Source: CAZEIW01 sp964512305 (lineage in GTDB: Bacteria; Pseudomonadota; Gammaproteobacteria; Burkholderiales; Burkholderiaceae_F). Taken from it: 64,000 bases of DNA. Each line of letters opens with the position of its first letter. Within the stretch, counting starts at the first letter, position 1. Shown here one piece after another: positions 42,861-54,794 of this stretch. The notes under the pieces are model-generated. The model did no database searches. It saw only the letters and a list, made by a program, of their open reading frames with translations, and was not told where the DNA came from. The translations under genes were made by a program, and so were the position numbers. The DNA lies in the NCBI GenBank assembly GCA_964512305.1, contig CAZEIW010000046.1, positions 33,052 through 97,051 on the forward strand, in the 5' to 3' direction.

Positions 42861-45323
42861 TCACGCGGCGGCAGTGGCCGTGGCCGATCCCTCGGGCTGG
42901 AACCACTGCGGGCTGACGGTCAGGTCACCGGCCGGCATGGGCCGGCCGATCAGGTAGCCCTGCGCCTCGTCGCAACCCCATTCGGCCAGCATGAGCCAGG
43001 CGCGATCGGTCTCGACGCCTTCGGCGACCACCGACAGCCCCAGATTGTGGCCGAGCTCGATCGTCGAGCGCACGATCTTCGCGTCGCCCGCGTCGCGCTG
43101 CATGGCCGCGACGAACGAGCGGTCGATCTTCAATTCGTCGACGTTGAGCTGTTTCAGGTACGCCAGCGAGGAGTATCCGGTTCCGAAATCGTCGATCGAC
43201 AGCTGCACGCCGAGGAGGTGCAGCTGCCTCAGCGTGGCCTTCGAGCGGTTCGGATCGTCCATGATGGCGCTCTCGGTGATCTCGAGACAGAGGCGCTCCG
43301 GCCTCACGGAATGGCGCGCGAGCTGCGCGGCGACGCGCGCCGCGAGGTCCTGGTCGAGCAGGTCGCGGGTCGACAGGTTGATCGACAGGCGCAGTTCCGA
43401 CCGCCGCACCGCGGGTGTGCCGAGCCAGGCGATCCCGTTTTCGAGCATCCAGCCGGTGATGGCGCGGATGAAACCGGTCTGCTCGGCGAACGGGATGAAC
43501 TCGACGGGCGGCAGGATGCCGCGCTGCGGATGCTGCCAGCGCACCAGCGCTTCGGCGCCGACGATGCGGCCATCGCTCACGCGCGCCTTGGGCTGCAGGT
43601 ACAGCCGCAGCTCGCTCTCGGAAAGGGCACGGCGCAGCTGGGTCATCAAGGACAGCGAAGCCTCGCTGCTGGTGTCGAGCGCGCTGTCGTAGCGCATCGC
43701 GCCGGCGTGGCCGCGCTTGGCGGCGTACATCGCGATCTCGGCGTGCGTCAGCAGGTCGTTCACCGTACGGCCGTCCGCGGGGTGCAGCGCGATGCCGATG
43801 CCGGCGCCCAGGTCGACGGTCTGCTGGTCGACCGTGAACGCGAGCTCGAACGCCCGCAGGATCCTGCGCGCCTTGGCCGCCGCGCCGGTCTCGTCGACGC
43901 CGGGGACCAGCACAGCGAATTCGTCCCCGCCGAGGCGCGCCAGCTCGTCGCCCTCGTCGAGGCATTCGGCGTTGAGGCGCTGCGCGACCCGCTGCAGCAC
44001 GCGGTCCCCGAACGCCTGCCCGAGCACGTCGTTGACCTGCTTGAAGCGGTCCAGGTCCAGCATCAGCACCGCGCAGGGCTGCGGCGCGCCGTCGCGCCCG
44101 GCGATCGCGGACTCGACGAGCTTGACGAAGTTGACCCGGTTGGGCAACCCGGTCAGCGTGTCCCAGTACGCGAGGCGCGTGTTGTGCTCGTCGCGCGCAC
44201 GGATCGCGAGCCGCATGTTCTCGAGCGCCCGCGCGAGGTCCCCGATCTCGTCGCGGCCGTCGCCGGCGATCGGCGTCGCGTAGTCGCCCTGCGCGAGCGC
44301 CCTGGCAGCCAGCGACAGGGTCTGGATCGGATCGGCGATCCGGCGGGCCGTCAGAATGGCTCCGACGGCGAACACGGCCACGCCGGCGATCGTCAGCAGC
44401 AGCAGCGTGATCTGCAGGTTTCGGTACGGAGCGACCGCGTCGGTCACGGACCGCAGCAGCACGACGCTCAGTTCCTGGCCGCCGTCGGCCGCGAGCCGTA
44501 CCAGCCGGCCGCTGTAGTCGACGTCGTCGACCCGGAGCGCGACCGGATGCCCGGCGGCCGGCCGGGCGCGTTTCAGTTCGTCGGCGAGCAAGGCCTGCCG
44601 TCCGGCAAGGGCGCCGGTGGCCTCGAGCACCTCCCAGGCGTCGGCACCGGAGTGACGGACCAGGGCCGCGTCGAGCGAAAGCACCTGGCTGGCCTCGTCG
44701 AGCAGCGCGTGGTCGACCGGAAACGCCATCGCGACCCAGCCGATGATCAGCGGCGCCTTCACGGGCGTCTGCACCAGCAGGAACGGACGCCCGTCGAGGA
44801 TGCAGATCGGGTGCGTGTCGCTTCCGGGCTGCGCCGCGCTCGAGGCGAGCAGGGTGGAGAAGCGCGCCGCGTCGGGACGTGTCGCCGCCTGCAGCGCGAA
44901 GTCGGCATCGGTGAGCAAGGCAACCTGGGCGCCGATGCGCTCGCCCTGGTTCTGCAGCGCCGACGCGATGGTGGCGCGGTCGTCGCTCGCGATCGCGGCG
45001 CGAAAGCCGAAGTCGGAAGCCAGCAGCCGGGTCGCATCGGCAAGGCCGCGTGCGCGCTGCGTCAGCACCGTATCGAAGACGCGCGCCCCGACCTGCAACT
45101 CGTCGACGATCGAAGCCAGCGCATTGGTATCGATGCTGCGATGGATCAGCGAGAAGCTGACCGCCTGCACGAGCAGCAGCAGCACCAGGAACAGCCCGAC
45201 GATCCGGGCCTCGATGCGCTGGAACCAGCGACCCGGCGTGGACAGCCTGCCCGACGCTTCGCCCGGCGCCGATCCGCGCGCCCGCGCCTGCCCCTCCGGT
45301 TCCTGACCCGACCTCTGCTTCAT
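42861..45323 (-). CDS. Membrane sensor with HAMP-GGDEF-EAL
   Basis: An 820-residue protein: an inner-membrane helix (about 39-61), a periplasmic double-CACHE-like sensor (about 62-305), a second helix (about 306-330), HAMP (about 331-385), GGDEF (about 390-550, intact GGDEF) and EAL (about 565-810, GAEALVRW, DDFGTGYSS, ELKIDRS, AEGVETD). Both catalytic domains look intact, so it could make or break c-di-GMP. It is convergent with the cupredoxin operon (27-bp gap), and its periplasmic sensor could read conditions that matter to that operon, though this is only context. Confidence 0.9.
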   Translation of the reverse strand: MKQRSGQEPEGQARARGSAPGEASGRLSTPGRWFQRIEARIVGLFLVLLLLVQAVSFSLIHRSIDTNALASIVDELQVGARVFDTVLTQRARGLADATRLLASDFGFRAAIASDDRATIASALQNQGERIGAQVALLTDADFALQAATRPDAARFSTLLASSAAQPGSDTHPICILDGRPFLLVQTPVKAPLIIGWVAMAFPVDHALLDEASQVLSLDAALVRHSGADAWEVLEATGALAGRQALLADELKRARPAAGHPVALRVDDVDYSGRLVRLAADGGQELSVVLLRSVTDAVAPYRNLQITLLLLTIAGVAVFAVGAILTARRIADPIQTLSLAARALAQGDYATPIAGDGRDEIGDLARALENMRLAIRARDEHNTRLAYWDTLTGLPNRVNFVKLVESAIAGRDGAPQPCAVLMLDLDRFKQVNDVLGQAFGDRVLQRVAQRLNAECLDEGDELARLGGDEFAVLVPGVDETGAAAKARRILRAFELAFTVDQQTVDLGAGIGIALHPADGRTVNDLLTHAEIAMYAAKRGHAGAMRYDSALDTSSEASLSLMTQLRRALSESELRLYLQPKARVSDGRIVGAEALVRWQHPQRGILPPVEFIPFAEQTGFIRAITGWMLENGIAWLGTPAVRRSELRLSINLSTRDLLDQDLAARVAAQLARHSVRPERLCLEITESAIMDDPNRSKATLRQLHLLGVQLSIDDFGTGYSSLAYLKQLNVDELKIDRSFVAAMQRDAGDAKIVRSTIELGHNLGLSVVAEGVETDRAWLMLAEWGCDEAQGYLIGRPMPAGDLTVSPQWFQPEGSATATAAA

Positions 45324-45508
45324 CCTGAACGCAGGTTACGGGCGCCGTGCTCCCGCGCGCTCGAGGAGAAGACGGTGTTTTCTCCGCCAATTTGCCCTCC
45401 TCGCCGACCACCTCCGACCGGCGACGTAGAATCCGGCAGGCCGCCGCGACGCGATGCCGGCGCGGGGACGGCCCCGCGGGCGCTTCGAGCCGCGGCCCGA
45501 TCCGTCCG

Positions 45509-48022
45509 ATGTCCCCCCGATCCCTGCTCGAACAATCCTTGCGGATGACCCGGCGCGACTGGCGCGCCGGCGAGTTGCGGCTGCTTGCGGTGGCGCTCGT
45601 GATCGCCGTTGCGGCCGTCACCAGCGTCGGCTTCTTCGTCGACCGCATCCGCCTCGGCCTGCATCGCGACGCGGCCCAGTTCCTCGGTGCCGACGTGGTG
45701 ATCGAATCGGACCGGCCGATCGGCGACGCGCCGGCCGTGGCGGCGCGGGAGCGCGGGCTGAGCGTTGCGAGCACCGTGGCTTTCCCGAGCATGGCGATCG
45801 CCGATGCCCCCCCACAGGCGAACACGCTGGTCGCCGTCAAGGCGGTCTCGCCCGGCTATCCCCTGCGCGGACGGCTCAGCCTCCTCTCCGGCACCGGGGC
45901 CGTGCCGACGGATGCGATTCCGGCGCCGGGCTCGGCCTGGGTCGACCCGCAGGTGCTCGGTCTGCTCGGGGTGCAGCCGGGCGCGCGCCTGCGCCTTGGC
46001 GACGCGACGTTGCGGATCGACGGCGTGATCGCGGTGGAGCCCGATCGCGGCGGCCAGCTGGTCGGCTTCGCCCCGCGGGTGATGATCAACCTGTCCGATC
46101 TGGCCGGGACCGGCCTGATCCAGCCCGCGAGCCGCGTTGGCTACCGACTGCTGGCCGCCGGCGAACCACGCGCGGCGGCCGAGTTCGCAGCCTGGGAGCG
46201 CGCGCGCCTGCAGCGGGGCCAGCGCCTGGAGTCGCTCGACGACGGCCGGCCCGACGTGCGGCGCACGCTCGACCGCGCCGAGCGCTTCCTGGCGCTGGTG
46301 GCGATGCTCGCGGCACTGGTCGCGGCGGTCGCGGTGGCGACCGCGGCGCGCCGCTTCTCGCAGCGACACCTGGACTCGTGCGCGATGATGCGGTGCCTCG
46401 GCCTGCCGCAGCGGGACATCTTCCGGCTGTTCGGCCTGGAATTCGTCGTGGTGGGCCTGGCGGCATGCGCCTTCGGGGTCGGCGCCGGATTCGGCCTGCA
46501 CTTCGTGCTGCTGCAGCTGCTGGCGGGCCTGCTGCACACGGTGCTGCCGATGCCGTCGCCGCTGCCGGCGCTGCAGGGGCTGGTGTGCGGCCTCGTCCTG
46601 CTGCTGGGGTTTGCGCTGCCGCCGCTCGAGCAGCTGCGGCATGTGCCGCCGCTGCACGTCCTGCGTCGCGAGATCGGACCGCCTGGCGCCGGCGCGGCGC
46701 TCGGCTACCTGGCAGGAGCGGCGGGCTTTGCCCTGCTGCTGCTGTGGGCGGCGGACGATCTCAAGATCGGCGCGCTGACCGCCGGCGGGTTCGCGCTCGG
46801 TGTGGCGCTGTTCGCGGCCGCGGCGCTCGGCCTGCTGCGGCTGCTCGAGCCGGTGCGGGCGCGCGCCGGCACGCGGATCGGCATGTCGTGGCGGTTCGCG
46901 CTGGCCGGGCTCGCGCGCAGGCGCGTCGCCACGGTGGTCCAGGTGGTCGCGCTCGCGGTCGGAATCATGGCCCTGCTGATCCTGGCGATGGCCCGCACCG
47001 ACCTGATCGGGCAATGGCGTCAGCAGGCGCCGCCCGAGGCGCCAAACCGCTTCGTGATCAACATCCAGCCGGACCAGGCCGATGCGGTGACGGCTTACCT
47101 GCGCCAGGCCGGCATCCCGGATACCGCCCTGTGGCCGATGATCCGCGGCCGCCTGGTGGCGATCGACGGCCGCCCGATCGGGCCCGAGTCCTATGCCGAC
47201 GAGCGCGCGCGCGGCCTGGTCGAGCGCGAATTCAACCTGTCGTACGCGAGCGAGCCGCCGTCGTACAACACGATCGTCGCCGGCAGCTGGTTCGCGCCCG
47301 GCGCGCAGGAGCTGTCGATCGAGGAGGGCATCGCGAAACGGCTCGGCATCCGGCTCGGCGATTCGCTGCGCTTCGACGTCGCGGGCGAACCGGTCGAGGC
47401 CCGCGTCACCAGCATGCGCAAGCTCAGCTGGGATTCGATGAAGGTCAATTTCTTCGTGATCATGTCGCCGCGCCTGCTGCGCGCGATGCCGCAGAGCTAC
47501 ATCACGTCGTTCTTCGTGCCGCCGGGCCGCGACCGGCTGACCGCCGACCTGGTGCGCGAGTTCCCGAACCTGACGGTGATCGACACCGAGGTCATGCTGC
47601 GCCAGGTGCGCGCGGTGCTCGATCAGGTGATCGCGGCGGTCCAGTTCCTGTTCGCGTTCACGCTCGCCGCGGGCGTGCTCGTGCTGTACGCGGCGCTCGC
47701 CGGATCGCACGACGAGCGCTCGCGCGAGGCCGGCCTGCTGCGCGCGCTGGGCGCCTCGCGCCAGCAACTGGCGCGCGCGCAGACCGCCGAAATGATCTGC
47801 CTGGGCGGCCTCGCCGGGCTGCTCGCCGCGATCGGTGCCGCCGCCGTGGGCTGGGCGCTGGCGCGCTACGCATTCGAGTTCGAGTTCGCGGCGCGGGCCT
47901 GGGTGTTCGTCGTCGGCGTCGCGGCCGGCGTGGCCTGCGCGCTGGCGGGCGGCTGGCTCGGGCTGCGCCGGATCCTGAACACCCCGCCGCTCGCCAGCCT
48001 GCGCGAGGCGCCGCTGCAATAG
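45509..48022 (+). CDS. FtsX-family ABC permease (YbbP-like)
   Basis: An 837-residue inner-membrane protein with two FtsX-type permease units: helix near the N-terminus (LRLLAVALVIAVAAVTSVGFF), a large periplasmic domain (MacB-like, about 45-250), three helices, a middle pair of helices, a second periplasmic domain (about 500-680) and three C-terminal helices. The layout matches YbbP, which with the ATPase YbbA likely moves lipids or lipoproteins. No YbbA-type ATPase is adjacent. The ATG at 45509 begins MSPRSLLEQSLRMTRRDWRAG; a longer frame upstream lacks a start signal. The gene is divergent from the HAMP-GGDEF-EAL gene with a 185-bp gap. Confidence 0.88.
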   Translation: MSPRSLLEQSLRMTRRDWRAGELRLLAVALVIAVAAVTSVGFFVDRIRLGLHRDAAQFLGADVVIESDRPIGDAPAVAARERGLSVASTVAFPSMAIADAPPQANTLVAVKAVSPGYPLRGRLSLLSGTGAVPTDAIPAPGSAWVDPQVLGLLGVQPGARLRLGDATLRIDGVIAVEPDRGGQLVGFAPRVMINLSDLAGTGLIQPASRVGYRLLAAGEPRAAAEFAAWERARLQRGQRLESLDDGRPDVRRTLDRAERFLALVAMLAALVAAVAVATAARRFSQRHLDSCAMMRCLGLPQRDIFRLFGLEFVVVGLAACAFGVGAGFGLHFVLLQLLAGLLHTVLPMPSPLPALQGLVCGLVLLLGFALPPLEQLRHVPPLHVLRREIGPPGAGAALGYLAGAAGFALLLLWAADDLKIGALTAGGFALGVALFAAAALGLLRLLEPVRARAGTRIGMSWRFALAGLARRRVATVVQVVALAVGIMALLILAMARTDLIGQWRQQAPPEAPNRFVINIQPDQADAVTAYLRQAGIPDTALWPMIRGRLVAIDGRPIGPESYADERARGLVEREFNLSYASEPPSYNTIVAGSWFAPGAQELSIEEGIAKRLGIRLGDSLRFDVAGEPVEARVTSMRKLSWDSMKVNFFVIMSPRLLRAMPQSYITSFFVPPGRDRLTADLVREFPNLTVIDTEVMLRQVRAVLDQVIAAVQFLFAFTLAAGVLVLYAALAGSHDERSREAGLLRALGASRQQLARAQTAEMICLGGLAGLLAAIGAAAVGWALARYAFEFEFAARAWVFVVGVAAGVACALAGGWLGLRRILNTPPLASLREAPLQ

Positions 48023-48033
48023 GCTTGCACCGA

Positions 48034-49365
48034 GTGGACACGACGATCCCGCCGACCTTCCTGACCTGGGTGCTGATCCTGGCGCCGGCGCTGGCCGCCG
48101 CCGCCGTCGTCGTGTGGTCGGTGCGCCGCGCCGGCGCGGTGCGGATGCTCGAGCGCATGCTGGCCGAGCTGCGCGCCGACAACGAGCGGCTCGAACGCGA
48201 GCTGCGGCGGGCGGTCGATTCGGCGGCGGGCCAATCGCGCCTGGAGACCGGCGCGCGCCTCGCACAGCTGCAATCCGAGCTCGGGTCGCGGCTCACGCAG
48301 ACGACCGGCGTGCAGGCCGAACAGCTCGGCGCGTACGGGCGCACGATGCAGACGCAGCTGTCCGAACTGACCGCGGTCACGCAGCGCAACCTGTCGGAGG
48401 TCAGGCAGACGCTGGAGGCGCGCCTGCAATCGCTGCAGCAGGGCAACGAGGCACGGCTCGACCAGATGCGCGCGACGGTCGAGGAAAAGCTGCAGACGAC
48501 GCTCGAGGCGAGGCTGGGCGAATCGTTCCGGCTGGTGTCCGAGCGCCTGGAGCAGGTGCACCAGGGGCTGGGCGAGATGCAGACCCTGGCTGCCGGCGTC
48601 GGCGACCTCAAGCGCGTGCTGGGCAACGTCAAGGTGCGCGGCATCTTCGGCGAAGTGCAGCTGGCGGCACTGCTGGAGCAGGTGCTGCTGCCCGACCAGT
48701 ACGCGGCCAACGTCGCCGCCCGCCCGGGGTCGTCCGAGCGCGTCGACTTCGCGATCCGGCTCCCGGGCCGCGGCAACGGCGAACCTGTGTGGCTGCCGAT
48801 CGACGCCAAGTTTCCGTCCGAGGACTACGAGCGCCTCCTTGCGGCGCAGGAGCGCGCCGAACCGGCCGCGGTCGACGAGGCCGCGCGCGCGCTCGAGGCG
48901 CGCATCAAGGCCGACGCGCGCGCCATCCGCGAGAAGTACCTGGAGCCGCCGCACACGACGGACTTCGCGATCCTGTTCCTGCCGTCGGAAGGGCTGTTCG
49001 CCGAGGTCCTGCGGCGGCCGGGCCTGGTCGAGATGCTGAACCGCGAGCGGCGCGTCGTCGTCGCAGGCCCGACGACGCTGTTCGCGATGCTCAACTCGCT
49101 GCAGATGGGATTCCGGACGCTTGCGATCGAGCAGCGCTCCGCCGAGGTGTGGAAACTGCTGGCGGCCGTCAAGACCGAGTTCGCGCGCTTCGGCGGGTGG
49201 CTGTCGCGCGTGCGAGAGCAGGTGCGCACGGTGTCCAACACGCTGGAGCACGCCGATGTGAGGACCCGCCAGATGGAGCGGGCGTTGAAGGGAGTCGAAG
49301 CGCTTCCGGCCGAGCAGGCCTCGCGCCTGCTGCCGCCGGGCCCGCGCGACGACACGGAAACATGA
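48034..49365 (+). CDS. rmuC: DNA recombination protein RmuC
   Basis: About 443 residues: an N-terminal membrane helix (FLTWVLILAPALAAAAVVVW), a long coiled coil (about 40-190) and a C-terminal nuclease-like RmuC domain with KVRGIFGEVQLAALLEQ, WLPIDAKFPSEDYERL, FLPSEGLFAEVL and GPTTLFAMLNSLQMGFR. RmuC limits DNA inversions and rearrangements. The GTG start lies 12 bp after the permease stop, so co-transcription is likely. Confidence 0.94.
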   Translation: MDTTIPPTFLTWVLILAPALAAAAVVVWSVRRAGAVRMLERMLAELRADNERLERELRRAVDSAAGQSRLETGARLAQLQSELGSRLTQTTGVQAEQLGAYGRTMQTQLSELTAVTQRNLSEVRQTLEARLQSLQQGNEARLDQMRATVEEKLQTTLEARLGESFRLVSERLEQVHQGLGEMQTLAAGVGDLKRVLGNVKVRGIFGEVQLAALLEQVLLPDQYAANVAARPGSSERVDFAIRLPGRGNGEPVWLPIDAKFPSEDYERLLAAQERAEPAAVDEAARALEARIKADARAIREKYLEPPHTTDFAILFLPSEGLFAEVLRRPGLVEMLNRERRVVVAGPTTLFAMLNSLQMGFRTLAIEQRSAEVWKLLAAVKTEFARFGGWLSRVREQVRTVSNTLEHADVRTRQMERALKGVEALPAEQASRLLPPGPRDDTET

Positions 49366-49429
49366 GGCGTGCGGTAAGGTGTCCGCAGGCGGATCGGAGC
49401 CGGCGCGCCCCCCGGCGCGCGGGCGGGCG

Positions 49430-50545
49430 ATGAAGTTCGCGAGCGGGCAAAGGGTGACGTTGCGGCGCGCGGTGGCGAGCGACCGCCCGCACGCCTTTCG
49501 GTGGCTGACCGATTCGGACCTGACGCCACGCATGTTCGGCGCGCCGCTCTTCGGCGACTGCCCGGTGCCCGGTTCCGCGGGCTTCAGGGACCGCTTCTGC
49601 GCGCGTTACTTCGACGGCAGCCGTCCTTACGAGGGCCGCGGCGCGGTCATCGGGGCGGCCGGCGGCGACGTCGGCTTCCTCGCCTGGCACAGGATCGACC
49701 TGCTGCGCGACGTGGTCGAGCTGGATGTCTGGCTGGCGGCGGCCCGCCACTGCGGCCAGGGCATCGCCTCCGAAGCGATCGATCTCGCCTGCCTGTGGCT
49801 GCAGGGCGAGTACGGCGTCAACCGGTTCGTGATGCGGCCGTCGCGCCGCAACCTGCACGCGCTGCGCGCGCTGCGGCGCGCCGGTTTCCGCGAGACCGAT
49901 CTCGATCCGGCGGCGGTCGAGCGCGATCTGGCGCTGCCGCCCGCCGGCTACCGCGACGCCTGCCTGCTGTTCCGGATCCTGCCGTTGCCGCTGGCGATGC
50001 CGGTGGAGGGGCACGGGAGGACGCTCGTATTCGTCGACAGCGAGTTCACCGACCTGGCCGAGCCGGCGCTTATCAGCCTGGGGGCGGTGACCGAAAGCGG
50101 CGCGACGTTCTATGCCGAGCTGGACGGCTGGGAAGCCGCCTCGTGCAGCCCGTTCGTCCGCGCCGTCGTGCTGCCGCTGCTCGGCGAATCGCCGCAGGCG
50201 CGGCCGGCCGCCGCAGCGGGATTTGGCAGCTGGCTCGAGCAGGTTGGCGGCCACCACCCACCCCTCATCGTCAGCGACTCCGGGTTCGACCGCTGGGCCC
50301 TGGCCGAACTGTTCGGCGACGAGAATCTGCCGCACGGGGCGCGCTGGCAGCGGGTGCCGATCGCCTACGAGGAACTCGACCGCGTGGCGCAGGAAATGCA
50401 GCTGCGCCGGCACCACGCGCTCGACGATGCGCTCGCGCTAAGGCGGGCCGTGCTCGGCGAGAAACCGGTCGAGCGCGCCCTCGAGCGCGCGCGGCGTCAG
50501 GATCGCGAGGCCGTCGCGGCGCGCGCGGGCGGCCAGCGCCAGTAG
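49430..50545 (+). CDS. GNAT acetyltransferase fused to a 3'-5' exonuclease-like domain
   Basis: About 371 residues. The N-terminal part (about 1-175) is a GNAT N-acetyltransferase with LRRAVASDRPHAFRWLTD and the acetyl-CoA helix region HCGQGIASEAIDLACLW, like the RimJ/RimL branch. The C-terminal part (about 190-350) starts VFVDSEFTDLAEPALISLGA, the first exonuclease motif of DEDD-type 3'-5' exonucleases (D-x-E), and has SDSGFDRWAL and HHALDDALALR as later motifs. The start at 49430 was taken at the GNAT beginning. The last 108 bp overlap the 3' end of the opposing PIN gene. Joining these two domains is unusual. The substrate is unknown. Confidence 0.82.
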   Translation: MKFASGQRVTLRRAVASDRPHAFRWLTDSDLTPRMFGAPLFGDCPVPGSAGFRDRFCARYFDGSRPYEGRGAVIGAAGGDVGFLAWHRIDLLRDVVELDVWLAAARHCGQGIASEAIDLACLWLQGEYGVNRFVMRPSRRNLHALRALRRAGFRETDLDPAAVERDLALPPAGYRDACLLFRILPLPLAMPVEGHGRTLVFVDSEFTDLAEPALISLGAVTESGATFYAELDGWEAASCSPFVRAVVLPLLGESPQARPAAAAGFGSWLEQVGGHHPPLIVSDSGFDRWALAELFGDENLPHGARWQRVPIAYEELDRVAQEMQLRRHHALDDALALRRAVLGEKPVERALERARRQDREAVAARAGGQRQ

Positions 50546-50926
50546 CGCGCGGTCGCGCGTGAGCATCAGCCGCGCGCGCGCGGCGTAGGCGAGATCGAGG
50601 AATTTCTGGTCGTGGGGGTCCGTACAGCGCCAGGGTGCCGCCGCCGGCGCCGTGAAGAGCTCCGCCAGCGCGTGCCAGCGCTGCAGCAGCGGCTGCGCCG
50701 GCGCCGCCGCGAAAGCCGGCCGCGCCAGCACGACGCGCAGCTCGGCGCAGGTCGCTGCGCTGCGTACCGCGCGCACGCGGCCGAGCTCGAGCGCAGCCGC
50801 GAGCGGCCGCGCGAGCGCATCGTCGAACACGAACAGGTCGAGCCAGACGTTGGTGTCGATCACGACCGCCGGCGGGGCCGGCGAGGGCGCCGGCCGCGGC
50901 GCGCCTGCGGCGTCGTCAGCGGGCAA
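50438..50926 (-). CDS. PIN-domain protein (COG1569-type putative toxin)
   Basis: About 160 residues of a PIN nuclease fold. The acidic residues are in VVIDTNVWLDLF (first Asp), CAELRVVL, DPHDQKFLDLA and LMLTRDRALL. PIN proteins cut RNA and often act as toxins, but no antitoxin gene is beside it. The start is uncertain: TTG at 50926 (11-bp overlap with the ompA-like gene) or GTG at 50863. The 3' end overlaps 108 bp of the opposing fusion gene. It is the last gene of the acnA-ompA series. Orphan activity is possible. Confidence 0.72.
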   Translation of the reverse strand: MPADDAAGAPRPAPSPAPPAVVIDTNVWLDLFVFDDALARPLAAALELGRVRAVRSAATCAELRVVLARPAFAAAPAQPLLQRWHALAELFTAPAAAPWRCTDPHDQKFLDLAYAARARLMLTRDRALLALAARARRDGLAILTPRALEGALDRFLAEHGPP

Positions 50927-51527
50927 GCGTGAATTCGATGCGGCGGTTGCGGAAACGGCCTTCTTCGCCCTGGTTCTCGGCAATCGGATGCGTGCCGCCG
51001 TAGCCCTGCGCGTGCAGCCGCTCAGGCGCCACGCCATGTGCGACCAGATACTCGACGACGGCGTCGGCCCGCGCCTGGGTCAGCGCCAGGTCCGCATCCG
51101 GATCGGCGCCCGCGTCGATGTGGGCCCCGACCTCGAGCCGGGTCGAGTCGGGCAACCCCGCGATCACGGCGGCGGCGCGCGCCAGGATCGGATCCGCATC
51201 GGCCGGCACGCGCGCGGCCGCAGGGGCGAAGTCGATCACCGGCAGGTTCAGCGCCTCGAGCACGTGCTCGATCGGCGCGTCGGGCGCGAGCGCGTCGAGC
51301 GCGGCCATCGCATGCCAGTTCGCGATCCGCGTCGCCGCCGTGGCATCGAACGCGGGCGCCTGCACGCCCGGCGGCGCCGCGGCAGGGTGTTGCGGCGCGC
51401 AGGCGTGCACGGTCAGCGCGCCGATGAACGCAAGGCAGATCAGCGGCAGCCAGCGTCCGGCGAAGCCCTCGAGACCGGTGTCCGCCGGCGCGGGGGAGGG
51501 CTGGCCGGTCATCGCGTCGGTCGCCAC
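50916..51527 (-). CDS. OmpA-family C-terminal domain protein
   Basis: A 203-residue protein with an N-terminal hydrophobic anchor (LPLICLAFIGALTVHAC), a linker, and an OmpA-type peptidoglycan-binding domain with LEVGAHIDAGAD, ADAVVEYLVAHGV, GYGGTHPIAEN and NRRIEFTL. It would tie the envelope to the wall. The gene starts 1 bp after the acnA stop, so it is in the acnA transcript, an unusual pairing for an enzyme of central metabolism. Confidence 0.85.
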   Translation of the reverse strand: MATDAMTGQPSPAPADTGLEGFAGRWLPLICLAFIGALTVHACAPQHPAAAPPGVQAPAFDATAATRIANWHAMAALDALAPDAPIEHVLEALNLPVIDFAPAAARVPADADPILARAAAVIAGLPDSTRLEVGAHIDAGADPDADLALTQARADAVVEYLVAHGVAPERLHAQGYGGTHPIAENQGEEGRFRNRRIEFTLAR

Positions 51528-51528
51528 G

Positions 51529-54233
<2,705 letters not shown>

Positions 54234-54237
<4 letters not shown>

Positions 54238-54674
54238 CTCGAGTTCCTCGGTCGAAGCTGCACGTCGTACACCACACCCTTGTCGTCGGTGCAGGTACCG
54301 CCGCCGCGGCCCCCTGCAACCCCGTAGAAATCGCAGCGCAGGCCGCTGCCGTCGGCGGCCTGCAGCAGCGCCTTGGCCGTCCCGCCGGCGGGCGAGTCGA
54401 CGGTGACGATCGAGCTGTACGGCGTCCGGCGCCAGCCGCCGGTCGCCGTCACGTAGCCCGTCGCCACGTCGGGCGCCGTCATCACCCAGGTTCCGGAATA
54501 GGCGGTGTCGCCGATCGACACCGACACGCGGGCCTGCCAGTTGCCGATGTCGCTGGCGCTGCCGTAGTACAGCTTGCCGCTGTCGCGCGGCATCAGCGTG
54601 AGCTCGTAGTTCGCGGCGCAGCCGCCCAGCGCGGCCGCGATGCCCGCGACGAGCACGATCCGAAGCGATCTCAT
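54234..54674 (-). CDS. Small lipoprotein upstream of acnA
   Basis: About 146 residues. Signal sequence with lipobox LGGC (MRSLRIVLVAGIAAALGGC), then a beta-rich domain including GKLYYGSASDIGNWQARVSV and a C-terminal pair of Cys (LRCDFYG, GGTCTDDKG). I recognise no named family. It overlaps the acnA start (ATGA), so translation is coupled. Confidence 0.75.
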
Positions 54675-54794
54675 GGGTCCCTCCGTCCCGGACGCCGCGC
54701 CCCGCGGCTCCTGCCGGGCGGGCGCGCGCCGGTCATTCGACGACATCCCATTAGATCACCATCGTGCCGACAAATTCGCGGCATGGTTTCGCCG

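Noticed and set aside
45320..48265. 981-codon open frame on the minus strand
   Set aside because: Antisense to the clear FtsX-type permease; rich in Arg, Ala and His, without motifs.
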